64,000 nt of DNA from Myroides fluvii (GTDB taxonomy: Bacteria; Bacteroidota; Bacteroidia; Flavobacteriales; Flavobacteriaceae), in contig NZ_CP039934.1 of assembly GCF_009792295.1 (NCBI RefSeq), positions 248,001 to 312,000 of the forward strand. Direction: 5' to 3'. Shown one piece after another: positions 39,153-46,522 of this stretch. Each line of letters begins with the position of its first letter. The stretch's first letter is position 1. Below the pieces are notes generated by a model that did not search any database, was not told where the DNA came from, and saw nothing but the letters and a program-made list of their open reading frames with translations. A program made the translations under genes and the position numbers.

Positions 39153-39367
39153 TTCACTTGCGTTCATCTCTCTTATTCGCACCTGACTATTCTTGACAGC
39201 CTTTTCCTCTTTCCGTTCAATACCTTTCTATTACTTTCAAAGCACCGAGAGGTGGTTTGCAACCCTCGCTTGTACAACCATTGCGATAGACCTACTATCA
39301 TCTCATATAAAGCATTGAACAACGTTTCTAACTTTTGTCCATCACAGCACACTACGCGCAATCGGGT
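39153..39367. other. Extra segment between two REP ends
   Basis: About 215 bp placed between GCGCGATCGGG at 39142-39152 and a second GCGCAATCGGG end at 39355-39365. It looks like a piece inserted into or between two REP-like copies. A 62-codon frame on the minus strand is present but has no support as a gene. Confidence 0.4.
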
Positions 39368-40282
39368 TTAAAATTCACTAAGTTTATTTATAATTTTAAA
39401 AGCTACTTCTTTACCATAATCTCTTTCAACATCTTCTATGTTAAATATATACCAGTCTTGGTTTTGAGCATGAACCATATAGATACTTACAAAAACACCC
39501 GCTTCATACTTCTCCTTCTCTGACCAATTATGAATATTCGATTCCAGAAACAGAAGCCTTTCTTTCCACCTATTAAATCTATAATATTTATCAAAATTTT
39601 TTATTTTAACCGTCGATAAATCACAATTATCACTAAAAGTCAAATCACGAAAATAAGCCTTTTCAAAAGAAACGTTTTTCATTTCATTTTTTTTTGGTTT
39701 ACCAAAAATCATATAATCTGATTGCAATGGAAAATCTCCTCTAAACCAAACGTCATTAAGTTCTCCTTCAAAAAAGCAGTTTTCAAAAGATGATGCATTA
39801 AAATCAATAGCCTTCAGTCTACAGTTTTTAAAAATTATATCTACAAATTCTGGTCTGCTAAAAATCGCTTTAGTAAACGTACAGTTCTCAAATATACATG
39901 TAGAAAATTTTGTCCCATCATAACCAAGAGCTGTATAATTAAATTTACAATCTTTAAACACACAAGAATGAAACACATTTTTATGATCTGAAAAATGGGA
40001 AAAATCAACCTTTTCAAAATAACAATTATTAAATGATGATTTTTCAATCCAACATTTATCAAATGAAGAAAAACTAAAATCAGCATGTTGAACGTCCAAT
40101 TTCTTGATTATATTTCCATTTAATTTTAAACCTCTCACATCCAATTTACCGTCAATTAAGTCTAAAGGAACACTTTTCAGTGTCAATTTTCCTCCCTTTG
40201 TTAACAATTGATTTATTTGATTAAATGCATAATATAAATTCACATCTAATTCCCACCTTTCTATTAATTTACTTTTACTCAT
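39368..40282 (-). CDS. Pentapeptide-repeat-like candidate immunity protein of cassette 3
   Basis: 304 residues. Residues about 50-200 form a run of pentapeptide-type repeats with Phe or Leu at the centre (DVRGLKLNGN, ADFSFSSFDKCWIEKSSF, NCYFEKVDFSHF, CIFENCTFTKAIF). The C-terminal 100 residues are different and helical. Pentapeptide proteins form a right-handed square helix that can mimic DNA, as in MfpA and Qnr. It starts 6 bp after a module whose tail looks like a nuclease, so DNA mimicry is an attractive immunity mechanism. This is inference. Confidence 0.68.
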   Translation of the reverse strand: MSKSKLIERWELDVNLYYAFNQINQLLTKGGKLTLKSVPLDLIDGKLDVRGLKLNGNIIKKLDVQHADFSFSSFDKCWIEKSSFNNCYFEKVDFSHFSDHKNVFHSCVFKDCKFNYTALGYDGTKFSTCIFENCTFTKAIFSRPEFVDIIFKNCRLKAIDFNASSFENCFFEGELNDVWFRGDFPLQSDYMIFGKPKKNEMKNVSFEKAYFRDLTFSDNCDLSTVKIKNFDKYYRFNRWKERLLFLESNIHNWSEKEKYEAGVFVSIYMVHAQNQDWYIFNIEDVERDYGKEVAFKIINKLSEF

Positions 40283-40288
40283 AATAGT

Positions 40289-41227
40289 TTACTTTGTTCT
40301 TAAAAGCGTCCCTCCTTTTCCATATTTATCAACGTGTTTTTGCCATTGTGCTGGGGTAGTCATATCCCACCATTGTCCAGTTTTAGGATCAACAAAATCA
40401 GCACCTTTACGATAATTACTTTTTAAATGTTGTAATGTAGGATCATTCTCAATAATCCTTCTAGCTCTTACATCAATACGATTTCCTCTATACGCAGCTC
40501 TAAGATTTGGATTTGCAATACTCGCTTTCAACTGTTTTGGAGTTAATGCTGCATTTCCCAATGCATCAATTTCTTTTGATGCTCTAGTTACATGTTGTTG
40601 TAATCTTTCTGTAACCGTAATAGAACTTCCCTTTGTAGCAAATTTAGTAACCCCTCCCATAACAAAACACGGAGAATCAATTCCCATTGCTTCTATTCCT
40701 TGACTTTGAGCCTTGAACTTTATATCATGTTTAAATCCAGGTCCTCTTTCTATAGTGGCTACTTGGCCATTTAGAGCAGAAATATTCGTTGTTACTATTG
40801 ATTCGGTAGATTGAACAAACTGAACTTCAGTAGTTGTCTCTGGCGCATAAGGGGCTGGAGTATCTAAATTAACATAGGTTACATAATCAACAAAATCCCC
40901 TCCATTATTACCTGTTTTTATAGGCTCTTGAGCCACACCTCCTAAAACATTAACCTTATACTCATTATCTAATTCTTCCGCACTCATCCCCGTAGGGTCA
41001 ATCAAATTCATTGGATTGTTATGCACATAATGATACGGGGTCCAATTAGGAGTCTGTTCTGCCAACGGGTCCACATTCATCCATCGACCAATAGCCGCAT
41101 CATAGTTCCTTGCTCCGTAATCATACAAGTTCAGTCCTAACTCCTCTTGATTCTCTTTTCCATTATACTGATACTTATAGTTTTGGGCTATCGTATTATT
41201 CTTCTCGTTATACCCTTGATGCGCCAA
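40289..41227 (-). CDS. Orphan RHS C-terminal module 3, nuclease-like toxin
   Basis: 312 residues from a TTG. The core covers residues 1-82 (KENQEELGLNLYDYGARNYD, IDPTGMSAEE). A helical linker follows, with SASKEIDALGN-like text, and the tail is AYRGNRIDVRARRIIENDP, then GADFVDPKTGQWWDMTTP, WQKHVDKYGKGG. The Asp-Trp-Asp spacing and the final region resemble restriction-endonuclease-fold tails of polymorphic toxins. Exact family and target are not certain. The pentapeptide-repeat gene follows directly. Confidence 0.7.
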   Translation of the reverse strand: MAHQGYNEKNNTIAQNYKYQYNGKENQEELGLNLYDYGARNYDAAIGRWMNVDPLAEQTPNWTPYHYVHNNPMNLIDPTGMSAEELDNEYKVNVLGGVAQEPIKTGNNGGDFVDYVTYVNLDTPAPYAPETTTEVQFVQSTESIVTTNISALNGQVATIERGPGFKHDIKFKAQSQGIEAMGIDSPCFVMGGVTKFATKGSSITVTERLQQHVTRASKEIDALGNAALTPKQLKASIANPNLRAAYRGNRIDVRARRIIENDPTLQHLKSNYRKGADFVDPKTGQWWDMTTPAQWQKHVDKYGKGGTLLRTK

Positions 41228-41289
41228 TCCAAAGGGATAATAGTTCGTCTCTTCAATGATCTCACCAACGTCGATCTTGTCGTTATAAT

Positions 41290-41483
41290 TCTCATCGGCT
41301 CAACTTAAGCGGTATTACCCGAAGTTAAAGATAACTAACTTTTAGATTATACATAGACTTTAGTTAACGAATACGAAAACACATTAACGATAAAGCCTTA
41401 TTCCATATCATTGATACTTACATTCAAAATTTTAAAACGAAACAAGCGTTTGCTAAATAACGTTCAAGCTATTTTATAAAATA
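41290..41483. repeat. Cassette spacer block 3
   Basis: Almost base-for-base the same as 46190-46369; identity continues on both sides into the core fragment and into the hairpin and REP-like element. Confidence 0.85.
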
Positions 41484-41520
41484 TAAAACCCGCTAATCGA
41501 AAGACAGCGGGTTTTATGTT
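41484..41520 (-). terminator. Hairpin behind cassette 4
   Basis: Stem AAAACCCGCT/AGCGGGTTTT with loop AATCGAAAGAC; the T-rich side on the minus strand marks the end of cassette 4. Confidence 0.7.
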
Positions 41521-41532
41521 TTTTTTATTTAT

Positions 41533-41593
41533 GCCCACGGATTGCACCCGAGGCTTTAGCCGAAGGGAACAAAGTTAAATCCGCGCGATTGGG
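41533..41593. repeat. REP-like element e, behind cassette 4
   Basis: A full copy: CCCACGGATTGCACCCGAGG, CTTTAGCCGAA, ACAAAGTTAAATCCGCGCG, ATTGGG. Confidence 0.82.
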
Positions 41594-41619
41594 AGTATTA
41601 ATATTGAAAATACCCTCTT

Positions 41620-42099
41620 CTATAACCCATATTCCATCTTTGATTCAAACACAAATTTAGACATTTTACTATTGTATTTAAAAACATACTTAATAGTTCC
41701 ATTATAGACAAACTCTTTGTTATTATCGTCATAAAAGACCATATCATAAATGCCTACATAAAATACTAAATATTGTCTATCTATCTCTGGGCTAGACAAG
41801 CGATAAAAAATAGATTTAGAGTGAATATTATTAACTATAGGTAAGTTAAATTGTATTTTATCATTTACTAGTTCTATTTCATAATCAAAGCACTTATTAT
41901 TACAATCACAAAAGCCACATGTAAAATATAATGTATCCTGTTTTGAGATAAATCCTTCTTTTAATGATACTTCATAACAATCATTAATTATATAAGTATA
42001 TAAATCACCCATTTTTTGTCCTCTCATTTTAGTAAACGTCATAAGTGTAATTAGCGATAAAGCCAAAGTATATATTTTTTTCATAGACTTATAAATCAT
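41620..42099 (-). CDS. Candidate immunity protein of RHS cassette 4
   Basis: 159 residues from the ATG at 42097-42099, which overlaps the toxin stop as ATGA; an alternative ATG at 42084 gives the signal peptide MKKIYTLALSLITLMTF. It is predicted to be exported. The mature part has a cluster CGFCDCNNKC near residue 63 and is strand-rich. No family is recognised. The partner module carries a JAB metallopeptidase motif. Confidence 0.62.
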   Translation of the reverse strand: MIYKSMKKIYTLALSLITLMTFTKMRGQKMGDLYTYIINDCYEVSLKEGFISKQDTLYFTCGFCDCNNKCFDYEIELVNDKIQFNLPIVNNIHSKSIFYRLSSPEIDRQYLVFYVGIYDMVFYDDNNKEFVYNGTIKYVFKYNSKMSKFVFESKMEYGL

Positions 42100-43085
42100 T
42101 TAAATGTTGAGATAGGAATAGTTGCAATGACTCCTTTATTATTATAGATGTAAATAGTTTGATTTCTCATCGCAGGTACATATTGTATTCTACTACCAGC
42201 AACAGTAATATCTTGTTTTGAAGGTGGTTGCTTCCATCTAGCTACATAAGATTCTCCATTTATAGTAAAATCCTCAGTACCACTTGGATGACTATGATAA
42301 TCATTTTCACCTATTGTTACTAGTTGTTTTCCATCAGTCGGTTTATTTGCTTTAGACTCTTTCGTATTATAAACACCATTTTTACCAAATGAACCTGAAT
42401 ACTCCCTATTATTTGCAAGACTTGTACCACCTAGTCCATCGTCTTTTATAGATCCTAGCATCGCTTTCATACTATCCGTATTCTTTATTTCAACAACATT
42501 TTTCATATGTTCTCCTGTTAAATTTCCAGAAGAAATTTCACTTTCTGTCATAACAGCGGCAGTAGTCGTTATTGGTTGTGTTGTCCCTTTTTGTGGCGAA
42601 CTACCAGTTCCATACATTTGATCTGCTGTTTGGGTAGTTTTTATTACAAAGTTTCTATCTGGGTCATTATTTATTGTTCTATAAATCTCCTTGCCCTGCT
42701 CATTATAATAAATATCATCCTCAAACATTCCCGTAGGATCTATATATCTTATTGGATTATTAAATCCATAACGATAAGGTGTCCAATTAGGAGTCTGTTC
42801 CGCCAACGGGTCCACATTCATCCATCGACCAATAGTCGCATCATAGTTCCTTGCCCCGTAATCATACAAGTTCAATCCAAGCTCATCTTGTAACTCCTTG
42901 GCATTATATTGATACTTATAGTTTTGGGCTATCGTATTATTCTTCTCATTATACCCTTGATGCGCCAATCCAAATGGATAATAGTTCGTTTCCTCAATAA
43001 TCTCACCTACGTCGATTTTGTCGTTTTTATTCGTATCCGAATAGCTTAAACGAACATTACCAAGGTGATCGCGGTATTGATACAC
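42096..43085 (-). CDS. Orphan RHS C-terminal module 4, JAB/JAMM metallopeptidase toxin
   Basis: 329 residues from a GTG. It keeps the most core of all modules: VYQYRDHLGNVRLSYSDTN, TNYYPFGLAHQGYNEKN, LNLYDYGARNYDATIGRW, IDPTGM. The unique domain ends in a JAMM motif, HSHPSG at residues 264-269 and PSKQD at 288-292, as in JAB-type deubiquitinase-like toxin domains that cleave peptide or isopeptide bonds. A TAG (43086-43088) precedes the first codon, and RHS core continues in frame before it, so this is a broken longer gene. The immunity candidate overlaps its stop. Confidence 0.78.
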   Translation of the reverse strand: MYQYRDHLGNVRLSYSDTNKNDKIDVGEIIEETNYYPFGLAHQGYNEKNNTIAQNYKYQYNAKELQDELGLNLYDYGARNYDATIGRWMNVDPLAEQTPNWTPYRYGFNNPIRYIDPTGMFEDDIYYNEQGKEIYRTINNDPDRNFVIKTTQTADQMYGTGSSPQKGTTQPITTTAAVMTESEISSGNLTGEHMKNVVEIKNTDSMKAMLGSIKDDGLGGTSLANNREYSGSFGKNGVYNTKESKANKPTDGKQLVTIGENDYHSHPSGTEDFTINGESYVARWKQPPSKQDITVAGSRIQYVPAMRNQTIYIYNNKGVIATIPISTFK

Positions 43086-43275
43086 CTAGTTTTGTGTTTC
43101 TGCATTGAAATATCCTTCTGCGGTCGGGAAGAAACTCAATACTCCATCTACGTATTGGAAACCATCTACATAGTCCGTTACCACGACGCTACTGCCTTGG
43201 GTGACTTTCTTCTGCACTTTTTCTCCTGTGGCTGTATAAAGGTAAGTAATTTTTCCGGCTGCAAAAACAACTTTT
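43086..43275 (-). pseudogene. Upstream RHS core fragment of module 4, cut by an amber codon
   Basis: In frame with module 4 and ending at TAG: GKITYLYTATGEKVQKKVT, VVVTDYVDGFQYVDGVLSF, FPTAEGYFNAETQN. This is normal RHS sequence, and VYQYRDHLGN follows the stop in the same frame. The TAG stands where a tyrosine codon is expected (YVYQY). No RHS text is seen beyond about 43275. Confidence 0.75.
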
Positions 43276-43390
43276 CTTTGCTTAAAACTAGAATAAAAAA
43301 AACAATTTTTAAGATCATTAATACTTACATCCGAAATTTTAAAACAAAAAAGCATTTGCTAAGTAATAAGTTAATGCTAACTATTCGATA

Positions 43391-43434
43391 AAATAACACA
43401 CCCGCTAACCAAAAGATTAGTGGGTGTGTTATTT
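43391..43434 (-). terminator. Hairpin behind the decayed cassette 6
   Basis: A long imperfect stem, AAATAACACACCCGCTAA and complement. A weakly conserved version of the spacer block (43337-43390) follows toward module 4. Confidence 0.65.
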
Positions 43435-43581
43435 ATACTTTAATTGAATATCGATGGACGGTTCACAGCTTACAGTTTTACTTCTCTTTTAATCGAAAAT
43501 CTTCCGTAGACTGTTAACTAAATTCACTGTTCCTTTTTTGTAGGCTATGACAAATCCACTAGTTAAACGAGTTTTTAAATT

Positions 43582-43920
43582 TTATTTTATCTGATGTTTT
43601 TTTAAAATTTTTACTACTTCTCTTGCTTCTTCTGTAATCTTAATCCAAACAGAATCTCTTAACATTTTTTCAACATCCTGTTCCTCATACTCTAATAAAT
43701 TAGCAATAAAACAATCAATCTTCTGTTTTTCTACCTCAAAGAATTTAATACTACCTTGTTTAGCATCCGAAAAAAAGTCATAGTCTTCTAAGGAATTAAC
43801 TCCTTCTTCAAAACTAGAAACTCTATCCCAATATTTTCCTTCTAACCATACATCTTTTTGAAATTTCAAATCAGCTATTTTTTCCAGAATATCAATAACA
43901 TTTTTTTCTTTATTTTTCAT
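43582..43920 (-). CDS. Candidate immunity protein of decayed cassette 6
   Basis: 112 residues, soluble, helical and acidic (KEKNVIDILEKIADLKFQ, LEYEEQDVEKMLRDS). No family is recognised. It starts 5 bp after the stop of a broken toxin tail, so it is likely an orphan immunity gene kept after the toxin decayed. Retaining immunity after losing the toxin protects against sister cells that still use it; here that is inference. Confidence 0.58.
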   Translation of the reverse strand: MKNKEKNVIDILEKIADLKFQKDVWLEGKYWDRVSSFEEGVNSLEDYDFFSDAKQGSIKFFEVEKQKIDCFIANLLEYEEQDVEKMLRDSVWIKITEEAREVVKILKKHQIK

Positions 43921-43925
43921 TTTTT

Positions 43926-44310
43926 CTAAAACTTAAAATCACTTACTGGTACATGTAAATTAGATGCTCTATTTTGATTTTTACCAGTTATATTTAAAAT
44001 TTGTTTTTTATGAACATCTACTGGAGCTCCATTTATATATCTTATGGTATAAGGTGTTTGAGAATTAATAAAAGGGCTATTAACATTCCCTCTCATTACT
44101 CTTACATTGTTACCAATATTAGAAGGATCAATATACCTTGTTCCCGCATCTTTTTTAGCCGATTTAACTATCCAATTTTCTGGTATTTGTTTGTGACCAA
44201 AGCACCTGCATCTCCTGCAGATTCAATCAATATAACTCCAACTTTCGAAACTGTAGCGCCAACCCCAATAATGGGAATCGTAGCCGCTAAACTCAAAGAT
44301 CCTTCTACGT
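43926..44310 (-). pseudogene. Decayed RHS toxin tail (cassette 6)
   Basis: Two frames must be joined. The upstream frame gives VEGSLSLAATIPIIGVGATV, the pre-toxin linker also present in module 5. After a frameshift near 44190 the second frame gives IPENWIVKSAKKDAGTRYID, PSNIGNNVRVMRGNVNSPF, INSQTPYTIRYINGAPVDVH and ends VSDFKF. This RYxDPxN...VRVMxGNxNSP pattern is a common C-terminal domain of polymorphic toxins. The core part in front is lost. Confidence 0.65.
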
Positions 44311-44394
44311 ACCTTTAGATTTGCTTTTTCGTTTTTTTGTTTGTTGCTTTTTTGTCAAATCATCGATTAAAGAATATATCCTTCAATCAGAACT

Positions 44395-44520
44395 GATAAC
44401 TCATAACCGATGCATTTTTATACACATAATCCTGAATCAATATTCCTCGTTGACTACTGCTAAAACTACTCGAAATAATGATATTAGACAAGCTTTCATA
44501 AAATGTACTTTTTCTTGTGT
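44395..44520 (-). pseudogene. RHS module fragment related to module 5
   Basis: About 125 bp matching 45638-45760 inside module 5 with a few changes and frame breaks. It belongs to the same decayed cassette 6; the sequence between it and 44310 is replaced by GCTTTTTT-type repeats and an ATCGATTAAAGAATAT segment. Confidence 0.6.
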
Positions 44521-44667
44521 GCCCCCAACTTTCACTTTACAAAACCAATTACTCCTATAAAAATAAGATTTATTTGGTTGAAAAAAATCTTCTAAAGAAA
44601 ATTACAATCTATTTTATAAAATATAAAAACTGTTAATCAAAAGACAAGTTTTTCCTTTTTTATTTAG

Positions 44668-44811
44668 ACGCACGGATTGCACCTACAGTTTCAGCCGAAT
44701 TGTATGAAATTAAATCCGCGCAATCGGGTTTTTGTTTTTTTATAATCTATGCACACGTACTGCACTTGAGGCCTTAGCCGAATTGAACGAAGTTAAATAC
44801 ACACGATTAAG
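44668..44811. repeat. REP-like elements f and g, behind cassette 5
   Basis: Two copies in tandem: 44668-44728 (CGCACGGATTGCACC, TCAGCCGAA, TTAAATCCGCGCAATCGGG) and 44751-44811 (CACACGTACTGCACTTGAGG, CCTTAGCCGAA, AACGAAGTTAAAT). A degenerate hairpin lies at 44618-44655. Confidence 0.75.
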
Positions 44812-44828
44812 GTTAATTTTTTTCAAAG

Positions 44829-45137
44829 TTAATTATTCAAGTCATTTAAAAATATCTTTATTTCATGTATTAGTTCTTCCTCTCCTATATTTCTTCCTTC
44901 TTTCACAACATTAATTTTTTCATTATCATTCTTATCTAATATCTCCAAATCAAAATCATACATTAATTTTTTATCGTTTACATAATTAAATGTAGAAATA
45001 TAAATTAATTTATTCTCTTTCATTATCCCAATTGAGCAAAGATCTGATTCCCAGAAATCAACTATTTTGATTGCATTAAAATTAATTTTTAATCGCAATC
45101 TTTCTATAAAATCCAATATTGTTATATCCTTCTCCAT
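44829..45137 (-). CDS. Candidate immunity protein of RHS cassette 5
   Basis: 102 residues, no signal peptide, mixed helix and strand (FIERLRLKINFNAIKIVDFW, KLIYISTFNYVNDKKLMYDF). No family is recognised. Its ATG overlaps the toxin stop by 1 nt (TAATG). A cytoplasmic immunity protein would fit a toxin that acts in the cytosol, for example on RNA. Confidence 0.62.
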   Translation of the reverse strand: MEKDITILDFIERLRLKINFNAIKIVDFWESDLCSIGIMKENKLIYISTFNYVNDKKLMYDFDLEILDKNDNEKINVVKEGRNIGEEELIHEIKIFLNDLNN

Positions 45138-46114
45138 TATTTTACAAATCTTCCATCTGTTAATAATTTTCTTAATGTTGTATTACCACTTCTCAAAGCT
45201 TCTTCTACTGTTTGATTTAAATATTGTCCCGGGATTTCAGCTCTTATAGACGATTTTCGATAGGTTGATATAAAAGATTCTACAGGCTCATCTAAACTAT
45301 TTAGTACTTGTCTTGTTGTCGGACTATTAATATTCATCTTTAATTTTTTTGCCAACATTTCTGCTTTTGATGCAGCACCGATACTTTTTATAATTGGCGC
45401 TGAATTAGGAAGCGCTGTTTTTATAGCAACCTTTGTCACTGTAGCGCCAACCCCAATAAATGGAATTGTAGCTGCTAAACTCAAAGATCCTTCTACATAA
45501 TTTCCTCTACCATATGAAATACCTGCATTAATCAAATCAATCGGTTCGCCTATTATCGGTATCATCCCAACAACATCTAAAGCAGACTGTAAATTATCTA
45601 ATTGTGTTTCCCGAAGTCCATCTCTGAAATACTGATAACCCGATGCATTTTTATACACATGATCCTGAATCAATATTCCTCGTTGGCTACTGCTAAAACT
45701 ACTCGAAATTGTAATATTAGGCAAACTTTCATAAAATGTACTCTTTCCTGTTGTACTATTTACACCTATATTTCCAAAATCATTAAAAAAGTCGTCTCCC
45801 TGATTCGTCCAAGTATTCCAACCTGTACTTGAACTATTGTTCCATAACCCTTGTAAAAAACCTTGAGACAATAATCCACTAGGATCACTCATCATTATTG
45901 GATTATTGTATCCAAAATGAAAGGGGGTTATTCCAGGTATAGCTTCCGCTAATTTATCAATACCATAAAATCTTCCCAATGCATTGTCATACATTCGAAA
46001 GTCCATGGCGGTAATATTCAGACCTAATTCATGTTGCCACTCCCTATCATTATATTGATACTTATAGTTTTGAGCTATCGTATTATTCTTCTCATTATAC
46101 CCTTGATGCGCCAA
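45137..46114 (-). CDS. Orphan RHS C-terminal module 5 with pre-toxin linker
   Basis: 325 residues from a TTG. The first 22 residues are the same as in modules 1-4, but the core then switches to another subtype (ELGLNITAMDFRMYDNALGR, FYGIDKLAE, SDPSGL). Residues about 165-240 form a hydrophobic pre-toxin linker (LDVVGMIPIIGEPIDLINAG, VEGSLSLAATIPFIGVGATV). The last 40 residues (EIPGQYLNQTVEEALRSG, RKLLTDGRFVK) are the likely toxin tip, similar in look to small RNase-type tips; this is a guess. The partner gene overlaps the stop. Confidence 0.68.
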   Translation of the reverse strand: MAHQGYNEKNNTIAQNYKYQYNDREWQHELGLNITAMDFRMYDNALGRFYGIDKLAEAIPGITPFHFGYNNPIMMSDPSGLLSQGFLQGLWNNSSSTGWNTWTNQGDDFFNDFGNIGVNSTTGKSTFYESLPNITISSSFSSSQRGILIQDHVYKNASGYQYFRDGLRETQLDNLQSALDVVGMIPIIGEPIDLINAGISYGRGNYVEGSLSLAATIPFIGVGATVTKVAIKTALPNSAPIIKSIGAASKAEMLAKKLKMNINSPTTRQVLNSLDEPVESFISTYRKSSIRAEIPGQYLNQTVEEALRSGNTTLRKLLTDGRFVK

Positions 46115-46189
46115 TCCAAAGGGATAATAGTTCGTCTCTTCAATGATCTCACCAACGTCGATCTTGTCGTTATAATTCTCATCGGCTCA

Positions 46190-46369
46190 ACTTAAGCGGT
46201 ATTACCCGAAGTTAAAGATAACTAACTTTTAGATTATACATAGACTTTAGTTAACGAATACGAAAACACATTAACGATAAAGCCTTATTCCATATCATTG
46301 ATACTTACATTCAAAATTTTAAAACGAAACAAGCGTTTGCTAAATAACGTTCAAGCTATTTTATAAAAT
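46190..46369. repeat. Cassette spacer block 5
   Basis: Near-identical to 41290-41483. The identity includes the TGA at the join to the core and the hairpin on the other side. Confidence 0.85.
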
Positions 46370-46406
46370 ATAAAACCCGCTAATCGAAAGACAGCGGGTT
46401 TTATGT
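46370..46406 (-). terminator. Hairpin behind the RDD gene pair
   Basis: Same stem and loop as at 41484-41520, after the REP-like element that follows the RDD gene. Confidence 0.7.
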
Positions 46407-46419
46407 TTTTTTTATTTAT

Positions 46420-46480
46420 GCCCACGGATTGCACCCGAGGCTTTAGCCGAATTGAACGAAGTCAAGTCCTTACGATTAAG
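46420..46480. repeat. REP-like element h
   Basis: CCCACGGATTGCACCCGAGG, CTTTAGCCGAA, TTGAACGAAGTCAAGTCC, then a diverged end without the usual GCGATTGGG. Confidence 0.75.
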
Positions 46481-46522
46481 TCGGAGATTGTAAGAGTTAT
46501 ATTTTAAATGTTATTGTAATAT

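Noticed and set aside
39173..39361. 62-codon minus-strand frame
   Set aside because: It lies between two REP-like ends, has no recognisable protein features and no partner gene.
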